Source: JANNOG01 sp050329415
GTDB taxonomy: Bacteria > Actinomycetota > Actinomycetes > Actinomycetales > JBBAYJ01
Direction of reading: 5' to 3'
Assembly (NCBI GenBank): GCA_050329415.1
Contig: JBHJOS010000049.1
Coordinates: 1 to 21,456, forward strand
DNA: 21,456 nucleotides
The translations under genes were made by a program, and so were the position numbers. Below are positions 5,842 to 13,549 of this stretch, in pieces. The notes under the pieces were generated by a model. That model was given only the letters and a program-made list of their open reading frames with translations, searched no databases and had not been told where the DNA came from. How positions within the stretch are numbered: position 1 is the first letter of the stretch; each line of letters opens with the position of its first letter.

Positions 5842-8706
5842 GTGACGCTGTTCCTGCCGTTCCTCCTGCTGAGCCTCGCGGCCGCGGCGGCCCTGCCGTT
5901 GTCGCGGGCGCTGGGCCGCAACGCGGGGTACCCGCTGTCGGCGGTGTTCCTCGCAGTGCTGGGGAGCCTCCTCACCCGGGCCGAGGATGCGCTGGCGGGC
6001 GTCGTCACGGCCGAGCTGGCGTGGATCCCGACCGCCGACGTGGCGCTGCGGCTGCGGATGGACGGCCTCGCCCTGCTGTTCGCCGGGCTGGTCCTCGGCG
6101 TCGGGGCACTGGTCATGGCGTACGCGGCCCGGTACCTGTCGCCGGACCACGACCACGGCCAGCTGTTCCTGCTGCTCACCCTGTTCGCCGGAGCGATGCT
6201 CGGGTTGGTCCTCGCCGCGGACCTCGTCGTGCTCTACGTGTCGTGGGAGCTGACGACCCTGTGCTCGTTCCTGCTCATCGGGGGCACGGGGCGAGGCCGG
6301 CGCCAGGCCACCCGCGCCCTCGTCGTCACGGCCGCGGGCGGGCTGGCGCTGCTGACGGCCGTGGTGCTCATCGTGGCCACGCTGGGCACGACGTCGCTGG
6401 CGACGGTGCCCGCCGAGGCCGACACGCTGCGGGAGTCCGCCGCGGCACCGTGGATCGCCGGGCTGATCATGGTCGCCGCGTTCACCAAGTCGGCCCAGGT
6501 GCCCGTGCACTTCTGGCTGCCGGACGCCATGGTGGCGATCACCCCGGTCAGCGCGTACCTGCACGCGGCGACCCTGGTCAAGGGCGGCATCTACCTCCTC
6601 ATGCGGTTCTCGCCGGTGTTCGCGGAGACGCCGGGCTGGACCGCGGCGCTGGTGACCGTCGGCCTCGTCAGCGCGGTCGTCGGCGCGGTGCTGGCGCTCA
6701 AGCAGCACGACCTCAAGGCGCTGCTGGCGTACTCCACGGTCAGCCAGCTCGGCTGGATCATCGCGCTCATCGGGCTCGGGACCACCGCCGGGCTGGCCGT
6801 CGCCGCGCTCCACACCTTCGCCCACGCGCTGTTCAAGGCGACCCTCTTCATGCTCGTGGGGATCATCGACCGCGAGGCCGGCAGCCGCGACATCCGCGAG
6901 CTGTCGGGCCTGTACCGGGCGATGCCGGTGACGGCGACCCTCACCGGGCTGGCGGCGCTGTCGATGGCGGGCATCCCACCCTTTCTCGGGTTCGTCTCAA
7001 AGGAGGAGGCGTACTACGCCTTCTACGAGTTCGACGGCCCGCCGGGGGTCGGGCTGCTGCTGGCGGGCATCGCGTTGGTCGCGGCCACCGTCACCTTCGC
7101 GTACGGCTTCCGGCTGCTGTACGGCGCGTTCGCCGGGCAGCTCACCCAGGCGCGGCTGTACGAGCCGCACTGGTCGTTCCTGGCCCCGGCGGCAGTCCCG
7201 GCGGTGGCCGGCCTGATCCTCGGCGTCACGGTGAACGCGCTCAACCCGCTGGTGAACTCCACGGTCGTCGACACCCTGGGGCAGCGGGGCGAGGCCGACC
7301 TCGCGCTGTGGCACGGTTTCTCGGTCCCGCTCGCCCTGTCGGGCGTGACGATCGCCGCCGGCATCGGCCTCTTCCTGGTGCGCGACCCCGTCGACCGGCT
7401 GCTCCACCGGTACGGGCTCGGCGTCCGCGGTGCCGACATCTACGACCGCAGCTACGCCGGCGTACTGGCGCTCGGCGCCCTCGTGGGGCGCCCCGCCCGC
7501 AGCTCCTCCCCGGCGGCGCACCTGGTCCACCCCGTCTGGGTGCTGCTCCTCGTCGCGGCGGCCGGCGCGGTGATCCTCGACGATCTGCCGCCGGTCGTCC
7601 CGGGCACCGCCGACGCCGCCGACGCCGCCGTCCTCGTGGTGCTGGTCCTCGGGGTCACCGGACTGTGCGTCGTCCGGTCACGACTGGCCGCCGTCTCGCT
7701 GCTGGGGGTGGTGGGTCTGGCCGTCGCCGCCTGGTTCCTGCTGCTCGGCGGCGTCGACCTGGCCCTCACCCAGGTGCTCGTCGAGATCCTCACCGTGGTC
7801 GTCATCGTCCTCGTGCTGCGCCGGATGCCGACCCTGTTCGCCGCCACCGGCCGGGTCCGGGCGGTGACCGCTGCGGTGCTCGCCGGGGCCGCCGGCGTCG
7901 CCGCGTTCCTCGGGACCCTGGCCCTCACCGGCCGACGGGAGATCTCGCCGGCCGGGGAGTTCCTGCTGCGCCAAGGACCGGAGCTCTCCGGCGGCACCAA
8001 CGTCGTCAACACGATCCTGGTGGACTTCCGGGGGCTCGACACCCTCGGCGAGGCCACGGTCCTCGCGGTGGCCGCGGCCGGGCTGCTCGGAAACCTCGGT
8101 GGGCGCCGGGCGCCGGCCGACGAGCCGGTCCCCGGGCCAAGCGCCGGGTCCGCCGCTCCGGACCCCGCTGCCGGCACCACCGGCCGGACCGCACCGGCCG
8201 CGATCGCAGCGGCTCGGGCGGCATCGCCCCGGGCACTCACCGCGGTCCCTGCCCACCCGCAGCGGGTGGGCAACGCCACGGTCTTCCGGACAGCCGCGGC
8301 GCTGCTGGCGCCGATCGTCGTGATCCTCTCGCTCGTCCTGCTGTACCGCGGTCACAACGACCCCGGTGGCGGCTTCATCTCCGCGCTCGTCGGGGGGGCT
8401 GGGATCGCCCTGGTCCACCTGGCCCCCAGCCACAGTCGGCTCTCTCGGCTCCGGGCCCGACCGCTGCTGGCGGCGGGGCTCCTGGTCTGCGTGGGGACGG
8501 GCCTCGTCGGTCTGCTCGACGGGTCCTTCCTGCGCCCGCTGCGGACCGCGGTCGAGCTGGGCCCGCTGTACCAGTCCCTGACCACGTCACTGGTGTTCGA
8601 CGTCGGCGTCTACCTGTGTGTCATCGGGCTCGTCGTGGCCGCCATCGACCGGCTCGGAGAGAACCGTCGCCCGGAGAGGCCCGCCGAGCCGGAGGGCCGC
8701 CCGTGA
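5842..8706 (+). CDS. mrpA: Mrp-type Na+/H+ antiporter subunit A fused to subunit B
   Basis: A 954-residue polytopic membrane protein, the large subunit of the multi-protein cation/proton antiporter related to complex I. The N-terminal NuoL/MrpA domain carries the expected charged residues: Glu136 (VSWELTT), Lys216 (FTKSAQVPVHFWLP), Lys332 (HALFKATLF) and the GIPPFLGFVSKE motif. An MrpA C-terminal region follows (about 550-720). A Pro/Ala-rich linker (about 750-808) then joins an MnhB domain starting at VGNATVFRTAAALLAP and containing GHNDPGGGF. No separate mrpB exists, so the fusion covers it. GTG 5842 was chosen because hydrophobic MrpA sequence (TLFLPFLLLSL) begins there; GGAGG lies 12 nt upstream. 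The frame is open to 5758, but that part is not family-like. It is the first gene of the operon, overlapping mrpC by GTGA. Confidence 0.95.
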   Translation: MTLFLPFLLLSLAAAAALPLSRALGRNAGYPLSAVFLAVLGSLLTRAEDALAGVVTAELAWIPTADVALRLRMDGLALLFAGLVLGVGALVMAYAARYLSPDHDHGQLFLLLTLFAGAMLGLVLAADLVVLYVSWELTTLCSFLLIGGTGRGRRQATRALVVTAAGGLALLTAVVLIVATLGTTSLATVPAEADTLRESAAAPWIAGLIMVAAFTKSAQVPVHFWLPDAMVAITPVSAYLHAATLVKGGIYLLMRFSPVFAETPGWTAALVTVGLVSAVVGAVLALKQHDLKALLAYSTVSQLGWIIALIGLGTTAGLAVAALHTFAHALFKATLFMLVGIIDREAGSRDIRELSGLYRAMPVTATLTGLAALSMAGIPPFLGFVSKEEAYYAFYEFDGPPGVGLLLAGIALVAATVTFAYGFRLLYGAFAGQLTQARLYEPHWSFLAPAAVPAVAGLILGVTVNALNPLVNSTVVDTLGQRGEADLALWHGFSVPLALSGVTIAAGIGLFLVRDPVDRLLHRYGLGVRGADIYDRSYAGVLALGALVGRPARSSSPAAHLVHPVWVLLLVAAAGAVILDDLPPVVPGTADAADAAVLVVLVLGVTGLCVVRSRLAAVSLLGVVGLAVAAWFLLLGGVDLALTQVLVEILTVVVIVLVLRRMPTLFAATGRVRAVTAAVLAGAAGVAAFLGTLALTGRREISPAGEFLLRQGPELSGGTNVVNTILVDFRGLDTLGEATVLAVAAAGLLGNLGGRRAPADEPVPGPSAGSAAPDPAAGTTGRTAPAAIAAARAASPRALTAVPAHPQRVGNATVFRTAAALLAPIVVILSLVLLYRGHNDPGGGFISALVGGAGIALVHLAPSHSRLSRLRARPLLAAGLLVCVGTGLVGLLDGSFLRPLRTAVELGPLYQSLTTSLVFDVGVYLCVIGLVVAAIDRLGENRRPERPAEPEGRP

Positions 8707-9083
8707 CGTCCGCGATCGCCGTCGCCGTCCTCGTCGCGGGGGGCGTCTACCTGCTGCTGCAGCGCGGGCTGCTGCGGGTGACGCTCGGCTTCGTCCTGCT
8801 GGGCCACGCCGCGAACCTCGTCCTGCTGGCGGCGGGCGGGACCGACCGCCGCCGACCGCCGCTCCTGGGCGGCGACGCCGACCTCACCGCCACGGCGGAC
8901 CCGCTGCCGCAGGCGTTCGTCCTCACCGCGATCGTCATCACCTTCGCCATCACGGTGCACCTGGTCGCCCTCGCCGGGTCCGGCGCCGACGACGAGGAGC
9001 CGGAGAACGACTTCCCCGCCGCCGCCGACGGGAGCGGGAAGCCCGCGGGCGACCCGGAGCCGGGCGGAGGCGACCGTGTCTGA
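8703..9083 (+). CDS. mrpC: Mrp antiporter subunit C
   Basis: A 126-residue NuoK-like membrane subunit of the Mrp complex. Three hydrophobic segments are visible (about 3-20, 27-45 and 70-90). The family's conserved DPLPQAFVLTAIVI stretch is at 66-79. The C-terminal 35 residues are a polar, acidic, Gly-rich tail. GTG 8703 shares the GTGA overlap with the mrpA stop, and the frame upstream belongs to no family sequence. MrpC is needed for a functional complex in Bacillus; the same is inferred here. Confidence 0.93.
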   Translation: MTSAIAVAVLVAGGVYLLLQRGLLRVTLGFVLLGHAANLVLLAAGGTDRRRPPLLGGDADLTATADPLPQAFVLTAIVITFAITVHLVALAGSGADDEEPENDFPAAADGSGKPAGDPEPGGGDRV

Positions 9084-10563
9084 GCTGCTGCCCCTGCTCG
9101 TCGGGGGGCCGCTGGGCGCCGCCGGGGGCTGCCTGCTGCTGCCGTGGACAGCCGCGCGGCGGGCCGTGGTGTGGGTGACGACGGCGGCCGTGCTGGCGTT
9201 CGCGGGCTGGACACTGACCGAGACCGCGGACGGGTCGGTGATCGCGCACCAGGTCTCCGGCTGGCCGCCCGGGATCTCGATCCCCTTCGCCGTCGACACC
9301 CTCAGCGCGCTGATGCTGGCGGTCACCTCGCTCCTCGTCCTCGTGTGTTCGCTCTACGCCGCCGCGGCTGGCGAGGACGGCGAGGACGGCGACCGGCATC
9401 TCGCCTCCCTGGTGCTCGTCATGTCGGGTGGCGTCTACGGTGCCCTCGCCACCGCCGACCTCTTCAACCTGTTCGTCATGGTCGAGGTGGCCCTCGTGCC
9501 CTCGTACGTCCTGCTCACCAGGTCGGGCCTGCTGCCGGCACTGCGGGCAGGGCGGGTCTACGTCACGGTCAACCTGCTGATCTCGACGACGCTGCTGCTG
9601 GGGGTCGCGCTGGTCTACGGGGTGGCGGGCACTGTCAACCTCGGCGAGCTGGCGGGTGCGGCCCGGGAGTCCGAGGCCACCGCGGTCGCCGCCGGCGTGG
9701 TGCTCGTCGCGCTCGCGGGCAAGGCCGCGGTGGTCCCCCTGCACGGATGGCTGCCCCGGTCGTACCCGTACGCCGCCACCTCGCTCAGCGCCATGTTCTC
9801 CGGGCTCCTCACGAAGATCGGGGTGTACGGGCTGTTCCGGGTGTACTCGGTGGTCTTCGAGGGCGACGAGCGCCTGGAGTGGGTGATCCAGGCCGTGCTC
9901 GTCGTCACGATGGCGGTGGCCGTTCTCGGCGCCCTCGGCGAGACGACCATGCGGGCGATCCTCTCGTTCCACATGACCAGCCAGGTCGGCTACATCCTGC
10001 TGGGCCTCGGCTTCTTCGGAGGCGCCGGGCTGGCGGCGAGCATCTTCTACCTGATCCACCACATCGTCGTGAAGGCGGCGCTGTTCCTCGCCGTCGGTGC
10101 CGTCGAGCGCACCCACGGCACCGGCGACCTCAGTCGGCTCGGCGGCATGGCGCGGCGCTCGCCCCTGCTGGCAATCGCGTTCCTCGTGCCGGCGCTGTCG
10201 CTCGCCGGGATCCCGCCGCTGTCCGGGTTCGTCGCCAAGTTCACCCTGGTCCTCGCCGCAGTACGGGCGGAGGCGTATGTCGCCGCCGGGGTCGCCGTGG
10301 CGGTCAGCCTGTTCACCCTGCTGTCCATGCTCAAGATCTGGAACGGGGCCTTCTGGGGCGACGCCCCGGACCCGCAACCGGATGCCCAGCCGACCGGCGC
10401 CGCCGGGCGGGTGCCCCGGCGCCTCGTCCTCCCCGCCCTCGCCCTGGCTGCTGTCACCGTGGGGCTCGGCCTCGGCGCCGAGGGCCTGCTGGCGCTGTCC
10501 GTCACCGCGGCGGAGAACCTCGTCGACACCGGCGGGTACGTCGAGGCGGTGAGCGCCCCGTGA
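9076..10563 (+). CDS. mrpD: Mrp antiporter subunit D
   Basis: A 495-residue NuoN/NuoM-like proton-translocating subunit with about 14 hydrophobic segments. The key charges are in place: Glu137 in MVEVALVPSY (same position as in Bacillus MrpD), Lys216 in AGKAAVVPLHGWLP, Lys333 in HHIVVKAALF and the lysine in AGIPPLSGFVAKF. The start GTG 9076 overlaps the end of mrpC by 8 nt and is preceded by GGAGG at 9066-9070. The stop overlaps the mrpE start as GTGA. The length is normal for the family. Confidence 0.96.
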   Translation: MSELLPLLVGGPLGAAGGCLLLPWTAARRAVVWVTTAAVLAFAGWTLTETADGSVIAHQVSGWPPGISIPFAVDTLSALMLAVTSLLVLVCSLYAAAAGEDGEDGDRHLASLVLVMSGGVYGALATADLFNLFVMVEVALVPSYVLLTRSGLLPALRAGRVYVTVNLLISTTLLLGVALVYGVAGTVNLGELAGAARESEATAVAAGVVLVALAGKAAVVPLHGWLPRSYPYAATSLSAMFSGLLTKIGVYGLFRVYSVVFEGDERLEWVIQAVLVVTMAVAVLGALGETTMRAILSFHMTSQVGYILLGLGFFGGAGLAASIFYLIHHIVVKAALFLAVGAVERTHGTGDLSRLGGMARRSPLLAIAFLVPALSLAGIPPLSGFVAKFTLVLAAVRAEAYVAAGVAVAVSLFTLLSMLKIWNGAFWGDAPDPQPDAQPTGAAGRVPRRLVLPALALAAVTVGLGLGAEGLLALSVTAAENLVDTGGYVEAVSAP

Positions 10564-10925
10564 GGGCATCCGGCCGGCAGCTGCGGCGCGCGCTCCGGCT
10601 GGTGCGGTTCTCGGCCTGGTTCGCCTGGCTCGTCGTGCTGGCCAGCCTGGAGGTGGCGGCGGATGCGCTCACCCCGGGCAGCCGCCTGACCCCCGGCGTC
10701 GTCGCCTACCGACTGGGCAGCCGGACGACGACCGAGATGAGCGCGTTCACCGCACTCGTCAACCTCACACCGGGGACCCTGGCCCTCGCCCTGCGGGACG
10801 GCGACCCTCCCGTCATGTACGTGCACGGGATGTACTCGCCGGACCCGACCGCCTTCGAAGCCGACCTCCGGCGGCTGGAGTCCCGCTTCCTCGCCGCGTG
10901 CCGACTTCCGGAGGACCGCTCGTGA
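10560..10925 (+). CDS. mrpE: Mrp antiporter subunit E
   Basis: A 121-residue MNHE-family membrane subunit. It has one clear hydrophobic helix (about 17-37) and the conserved ALVNLTPGTLALAL segment (65-78), followed by a hydrophilic tail with MYVHGMY. It is shorter than the roughly 160-residue Bacillus protein, missing part of the N-terminal membrane region. Start and stop are both in GTGA overlaps with mrpD and mrpF, so the length is fixed by context. MrpE supports assembly or activity rather than carrying the main ion path, according to work in other bacteria. Confidence 0.88.
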   Translation: MRASGRQLRRALRLVRFSAWFAWLVVLASLEVAADALTPGSRLTPGVVAYRLGSRTTTEMSAFTALVNLTPGTLALALRDGDPPVMYVHGMYSPDPTAFEADLRRLESRFLAACRLPEDRS

Positions 10926-11179
10926 GCGTCGTCGACGCCCTGCTCGCCGTGCTCGTGCTCACCCTCGTCCCCGCGGTGTGGCGGATGGTCGCCGGTCCCA
11001 GCGACGTGGACCGGGCGGTCGCGGCCGACTTCGTGTTCTTCGCCTTCGTCGCCGCGGTCGCCCTGCTGGCGCTGCGCGGGGACGACCCGGCCCTGCTCGA
11101 CATCGTCGTCGTGGCGACGCTCACGGGGTTCCTCGCGACGATTGCCCTGGCCCGCCTCGTGGACCGGCGGCAGCCGTGA
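10922..11179 (+). CDS. mrpF: Mrp antiporter subunit F
   Basis: An 85-residue membrane protein with three hydrophobic helices (about 3-22, 35-52 and 60-80). The family signature GPSDVDRAVAADF (25-37) contains the conserved Asp30. The GTG start overlaps the mrpE stop and the stop overlaps the mrpG start, both as GTGA. The length is typical for MrpF/PhaF. Confidence 0.92.
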   Translation: MSVVDALLAVLVLTLVPAVWRMVAGPSDVDRAVAADFVFFAFVAAVALLALRGDDPALLDIVVVATLTGFLATIALARLVDRRQP

Positions 11180-11598
11180 CGGCGGCCCCCCTGGCCGTGC
11201 AGGTCGCCGGCTACGTCGTGATCGGCTCCGGGGTCGCGCTGTTCGCGGTCGCCGCCGTCGGGCTGGTCCGCTTCCCCGAGGCCTACTCCCGCCTCAGCGC
11301 CGTGACGAAGGCCGCGACGCTCGGCGTCTGCCTGGTGCTCGCCGGGGTCCTTGCGGTGGACCCCACCTGGCGGGCCGCGGTGGCCGTCGTCCTCGCCGTC
11401 GCGCTGCAGCTCGTCACCTCGCCCGTGGGCGGCTACGCCCTCGGGCGGGCCGCCTATCACACGGGCACCCCGCTGGCACCGGCCGCCCGGTACGACCACC
11501 TGGCCCGGGACGAGGCCACCAGCCAGGACGAGGTCCCGGGGGACGGTGTGGAAGGACCCACCGCGGCGGACGAGCCGCCGCCTACCCTGACGCGGTGA
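11176..11598 (+). CDS. mrpG: Mrp antiporter subunit G
   Basis: A 140-residue membrane subunit of the MrpG/PhaG family. It has three hydrophobic helices (about 8-30, 43-60 and 65-90) and the family motif RFPEAYSRLSAVTKAATLG at 31-49. The usual His in the motif is Ser here. The C-terminal 40 or so residues are polar and acidic. GTGA overlaps link it to mrpF and to nhaA. Its last codons also contain a TACCCT box that may serve as an internal promoter for nhaA. Confidence 0.92.
   Translation: MTAAPLAVQVAGYVVIGSGVALFAVAAVGLVRFPEAYSRLSAVTKAATLGVCLVLAGVLAVDPTWRAAVAVVLAVALQLVTSPVGGYALGRAAYHTGTPLAPAARYDHLARDEATSQDEVPGDGVEGPTAADEPPPTLTR
11583..11588 (+). promoter_or_regulatory. Putative internal -10 box for leaderless nhaA
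   Basis: TACCCT lies inside the end of mrpG, exactly 6 nt before the nhaA GTG at 11595. It could give nhaA transcription separate from the Mrp operon. Confidence 0.35.
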
Positions 11599-12929
11599 CA
11601 GACAGGCACCCCGGACACCCTCACCAGTCGTTCGACCGGTCCGAGCGCCGCTTCCTGCTGGACGCGCTGCGCACCGAGACCGTGGGTGGCGCCATCCTCC
11701 TCGTGGCGGCCGCAGTCGCGCTGCTGTGGGCGAACCTGCCGGTCAGCGAGGCCTACGAGTCGCTGCGGACCGTGGTGCCGTACGACGGCAGCCTCGTGGT
11801 CGGACCTCTGGACCTCGATCTCGGCCTCGACCTGGCGACCTGGGCGGCCGACGGGTTGCTGGCGATCTTCTTCTTCGTCGTCGGGCTCGAGCTCAAGCGC
11901 GAGGTCTTCGCGGGGACGCTGCGCGACCCGGCCCGGGCAGCGCTGCCGGTCGCGGCGGCGCTCGGGGGCATGGCGGTCCCGGCGCTGGTGTACGTCGCGG
12001 TCGTCGCGGGTTCCGGCGGGCCCGGCGACCTCGACGGCTGGGGAGTCCCGGTCGCCACGGACATCGCGTTCGCGCTGGCCGTCCTCGCGGTGCTGTCGAG
12101 CCACCTTCCCATCGCCCTGCGGGTGTTCCTGCTGACCCTGGCCGTCGTCGACGACCTGCTGGCGATCCTCATCATCGCCGTCTTCTACACCGATTCGCTT
12201 CAACCGCTGTATCTGCTCCTCGCCATCGTCCCGCTCGGCCTCTTCGCCGTCCTCGTGCAACGTCGTGTCACCTCGCCCTACCTGCTGCTCCCGTTGGCCC
12301 TCGTCACCTGGCTCTTCGTCCACGAGTCGGGGGTCCACGCCACCATCGCGGGCGTCCTCCTCGGTGTCGTCGTCCCCGTCCTGCAACCGGGCCGACCGGG
12401 CACCTGCCTCGCCCAGCGCCTGGAGCACGCCTGGCGCCCGGTCTCCGCGGGGTTCGCCATTCCGGTGTTCGCCTTCTTCAGCGCCGGCGTGGGGTTGGCG
12501 GGCGGCGGCCTGGTCCGGATCCTCACGGACCCGGTGGCGCTCGGCATCATGGCGGGCCTGGTCATCGGCAAGCCGGTCGGAGTCCTCACCGCCTCGTGGC
12601 TGCTCCTCCGGTTCGCCCGGGTCCGGCTCATGCCCGGGGTGTCGTGGTGGGACATGGCCGGCGTCGGGTTCCTCACCGGCATCGGGTTCACCGTCTCGCT
12701 GCTCATCGCCGAGCTCGCCTTCGACAGCGCCACGACGATCGAGGACGCCCGCGGGGGCGTCCTGTTCGGCTCGCTGATCGCCGCGGGGCTGGCCGCCGTC
12801 GTGCTCACCGCCCGCAACCGGCACCACCGCCGCCTGGGACTCGACGAGGAGGACGACGACAAGGAGGACGTCGACTCCGCACCCGCCGAGGAGGTCCGAC
12901 AGCCCGGCGAGGTGCCGCCATCGCCCTGA
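11595..12929 (+). CDS. nhaA: Na+/H+ antiporter NhaA
   Basis: A 444-residue membrane antiporter that exports Na+ or Li+ in exchange for protons. It contains the family's DGLLAIFFFVVGLELKREV block, ATDIAFALAV with Asp156, and AVVDDLLAI with Asp186-Asp187, the pair equivalent to Asp163-Asp164 of E. coli NhaA that binds the ion. IGKPVGV supplies Lys326, matching E. coli Lys300. About 12 hydrophobic segments precede a polar acidic tail with EEDDDKED. The start overlaps the mrpG stop as GTGA, which makes nhaA the seventh coupled gene of the cluster. Having a single-subunit antiporter co-transcribed with an Mrp complex suggests backup or a different pH optimum (inference). Confidence 0.96.
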   Translation: MTDRHPGHPHQSFDRSERRFLLDALRTETVGGAILLVAAAVALLWANLPVSEAYESLRTVVPYDGSLVVGPLDLDLGLDLATWAADGLLAIFFFVVGLELKREVFAGTLRDPARAALPVAAALGGMAVPALVYVAVVAGSGGPGDLDGWGVPVATDIAFALAVLAVLSSHLPIALRVFLLTLAVVDDLLAILIIAVFYTDSLQPLYLLLAIVPLGLFAVLVQRRVTSPYLLLPLALVTWLFVHESGVHATIAGVLLGVVVPVLQPGRPGTCLAQRLEHAWRPVSAGFAIPVFAFFSAGVGLAGGGLVRILTDPVALGIMAGLVIGKPVGVLTASWLLLRFARVRLMPGVSWWDMAGVGFLTGIGFTVSLLIAELAFDSATTIEDARGGVLFGSLIAAGLAAVVLTARNRHHRRLGLDEEDDDKEDVDSAPAEEVRQPGEVPPSP

Positions 12930-12979
12930 TCGGCCAGGATGGCGAACAGCCCACGACCGACCGACGACAGGAGGGGCCG

Positions 12980-13549
12980 ATGGCCCAGGACGCCACGCGG
13001 TCCGCACGGTCGGCCCGTTCGACTCGGCCGACCGGCTCGACCGTGCCGAGCGAGCCCGACCCCCGGTCGATCCAGCAGCTCGTCGAGGATGCCGTGGCGG
13101 ACACCCGGGTCCTCGTCGAACAGCAGCGCAGGCTCGCCCAGGCCGAGCTCACGCACTCCGCGGCCCGCGCCGGGATCGTCGCGGGGCTGGTCGCCACCGC
13201 CCTCACGTTGCTGTTCTTCGCCGGCTTCGCCCTGCTCGTCGCGATCGCCGAGGCGTTCGTCGGGGCCGGGCTGCCGCGCTGGGGGGCCTATCTGCTGACC
13301 TTCGGGATTTACGTCGCCGTCGCCGTGCTCCTCGTGCTCGTGGGCGTGCTCGTCGGCCGCCGGATCGGCCCGCCCCGCAAGGCGATCGCCCTGGGCCGCG
13401 AGACCGTGACCGAGGTCCGCACCCGGCTCCAGCACCTGGTGCGGCCACAACCGGCGGCACACCCTCAGCCGACCGCGCAGCCCCCGACGTCCACCGGCGG
13501 GGCGTCCGCCGCGGCCCCGGCGGGCAGCTCGGCGGACAGCGCGTCCTGA
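12980..13549 (+). CDS. Holin-superfamily (Phage_holin_3_6-like) membrane protein
   Basis: A 189-residue protein with a polar, Arg/Ser-rich N-terminus, a short helical stretch (about 30-60), two membrane helices (about 64-90 and 101-127) and a Pro/Ala/Ser-rich tail. Such proteins are annotated as 'phage holin family' in actinobacteria but are ordinary chromosomal genes next to marP, as Rv3669 is in M. tuberculosis; a lytic role is not implied. AGGAGGGG (12969-12976) precedes the ATG at 12980 by 3 nt. The last 28 codons overlap the antisense end of marP (13465-13549). Function is unknown; an envelope role near the MarP protease is inferred. Confidence 0.85.
   Translation: MAQDATRSARSARSTRPTGSTVPSEPDPRSIQQLVEDAVADTRVLVEQQRRLAQAELTHSAARAGIVAGLVATALTLLFFAGFALLVAIAEAFVGAGLPRWGAYLLTFGIYVAVAVLLVLVGVLVGRRIGPPRKAIALGRETVTEVRTRLQHLVRPQPAAHPQPTAQPPTSTGGASAAAPAGSSADSAS

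Noticed and set aside
5565..8702. Long open frame upstream of mrpC in the mrpC frame
   Set aside because: It is a shadow of mrpA; family sequence for MrpC begins only at the GTG at 8703.
12980..13549. Holin-like gene as evidence of a prophage
   Set aside because: No other phage genes are present, and this gene is a standard chromosomal neighbour of marP in actinobacteria.
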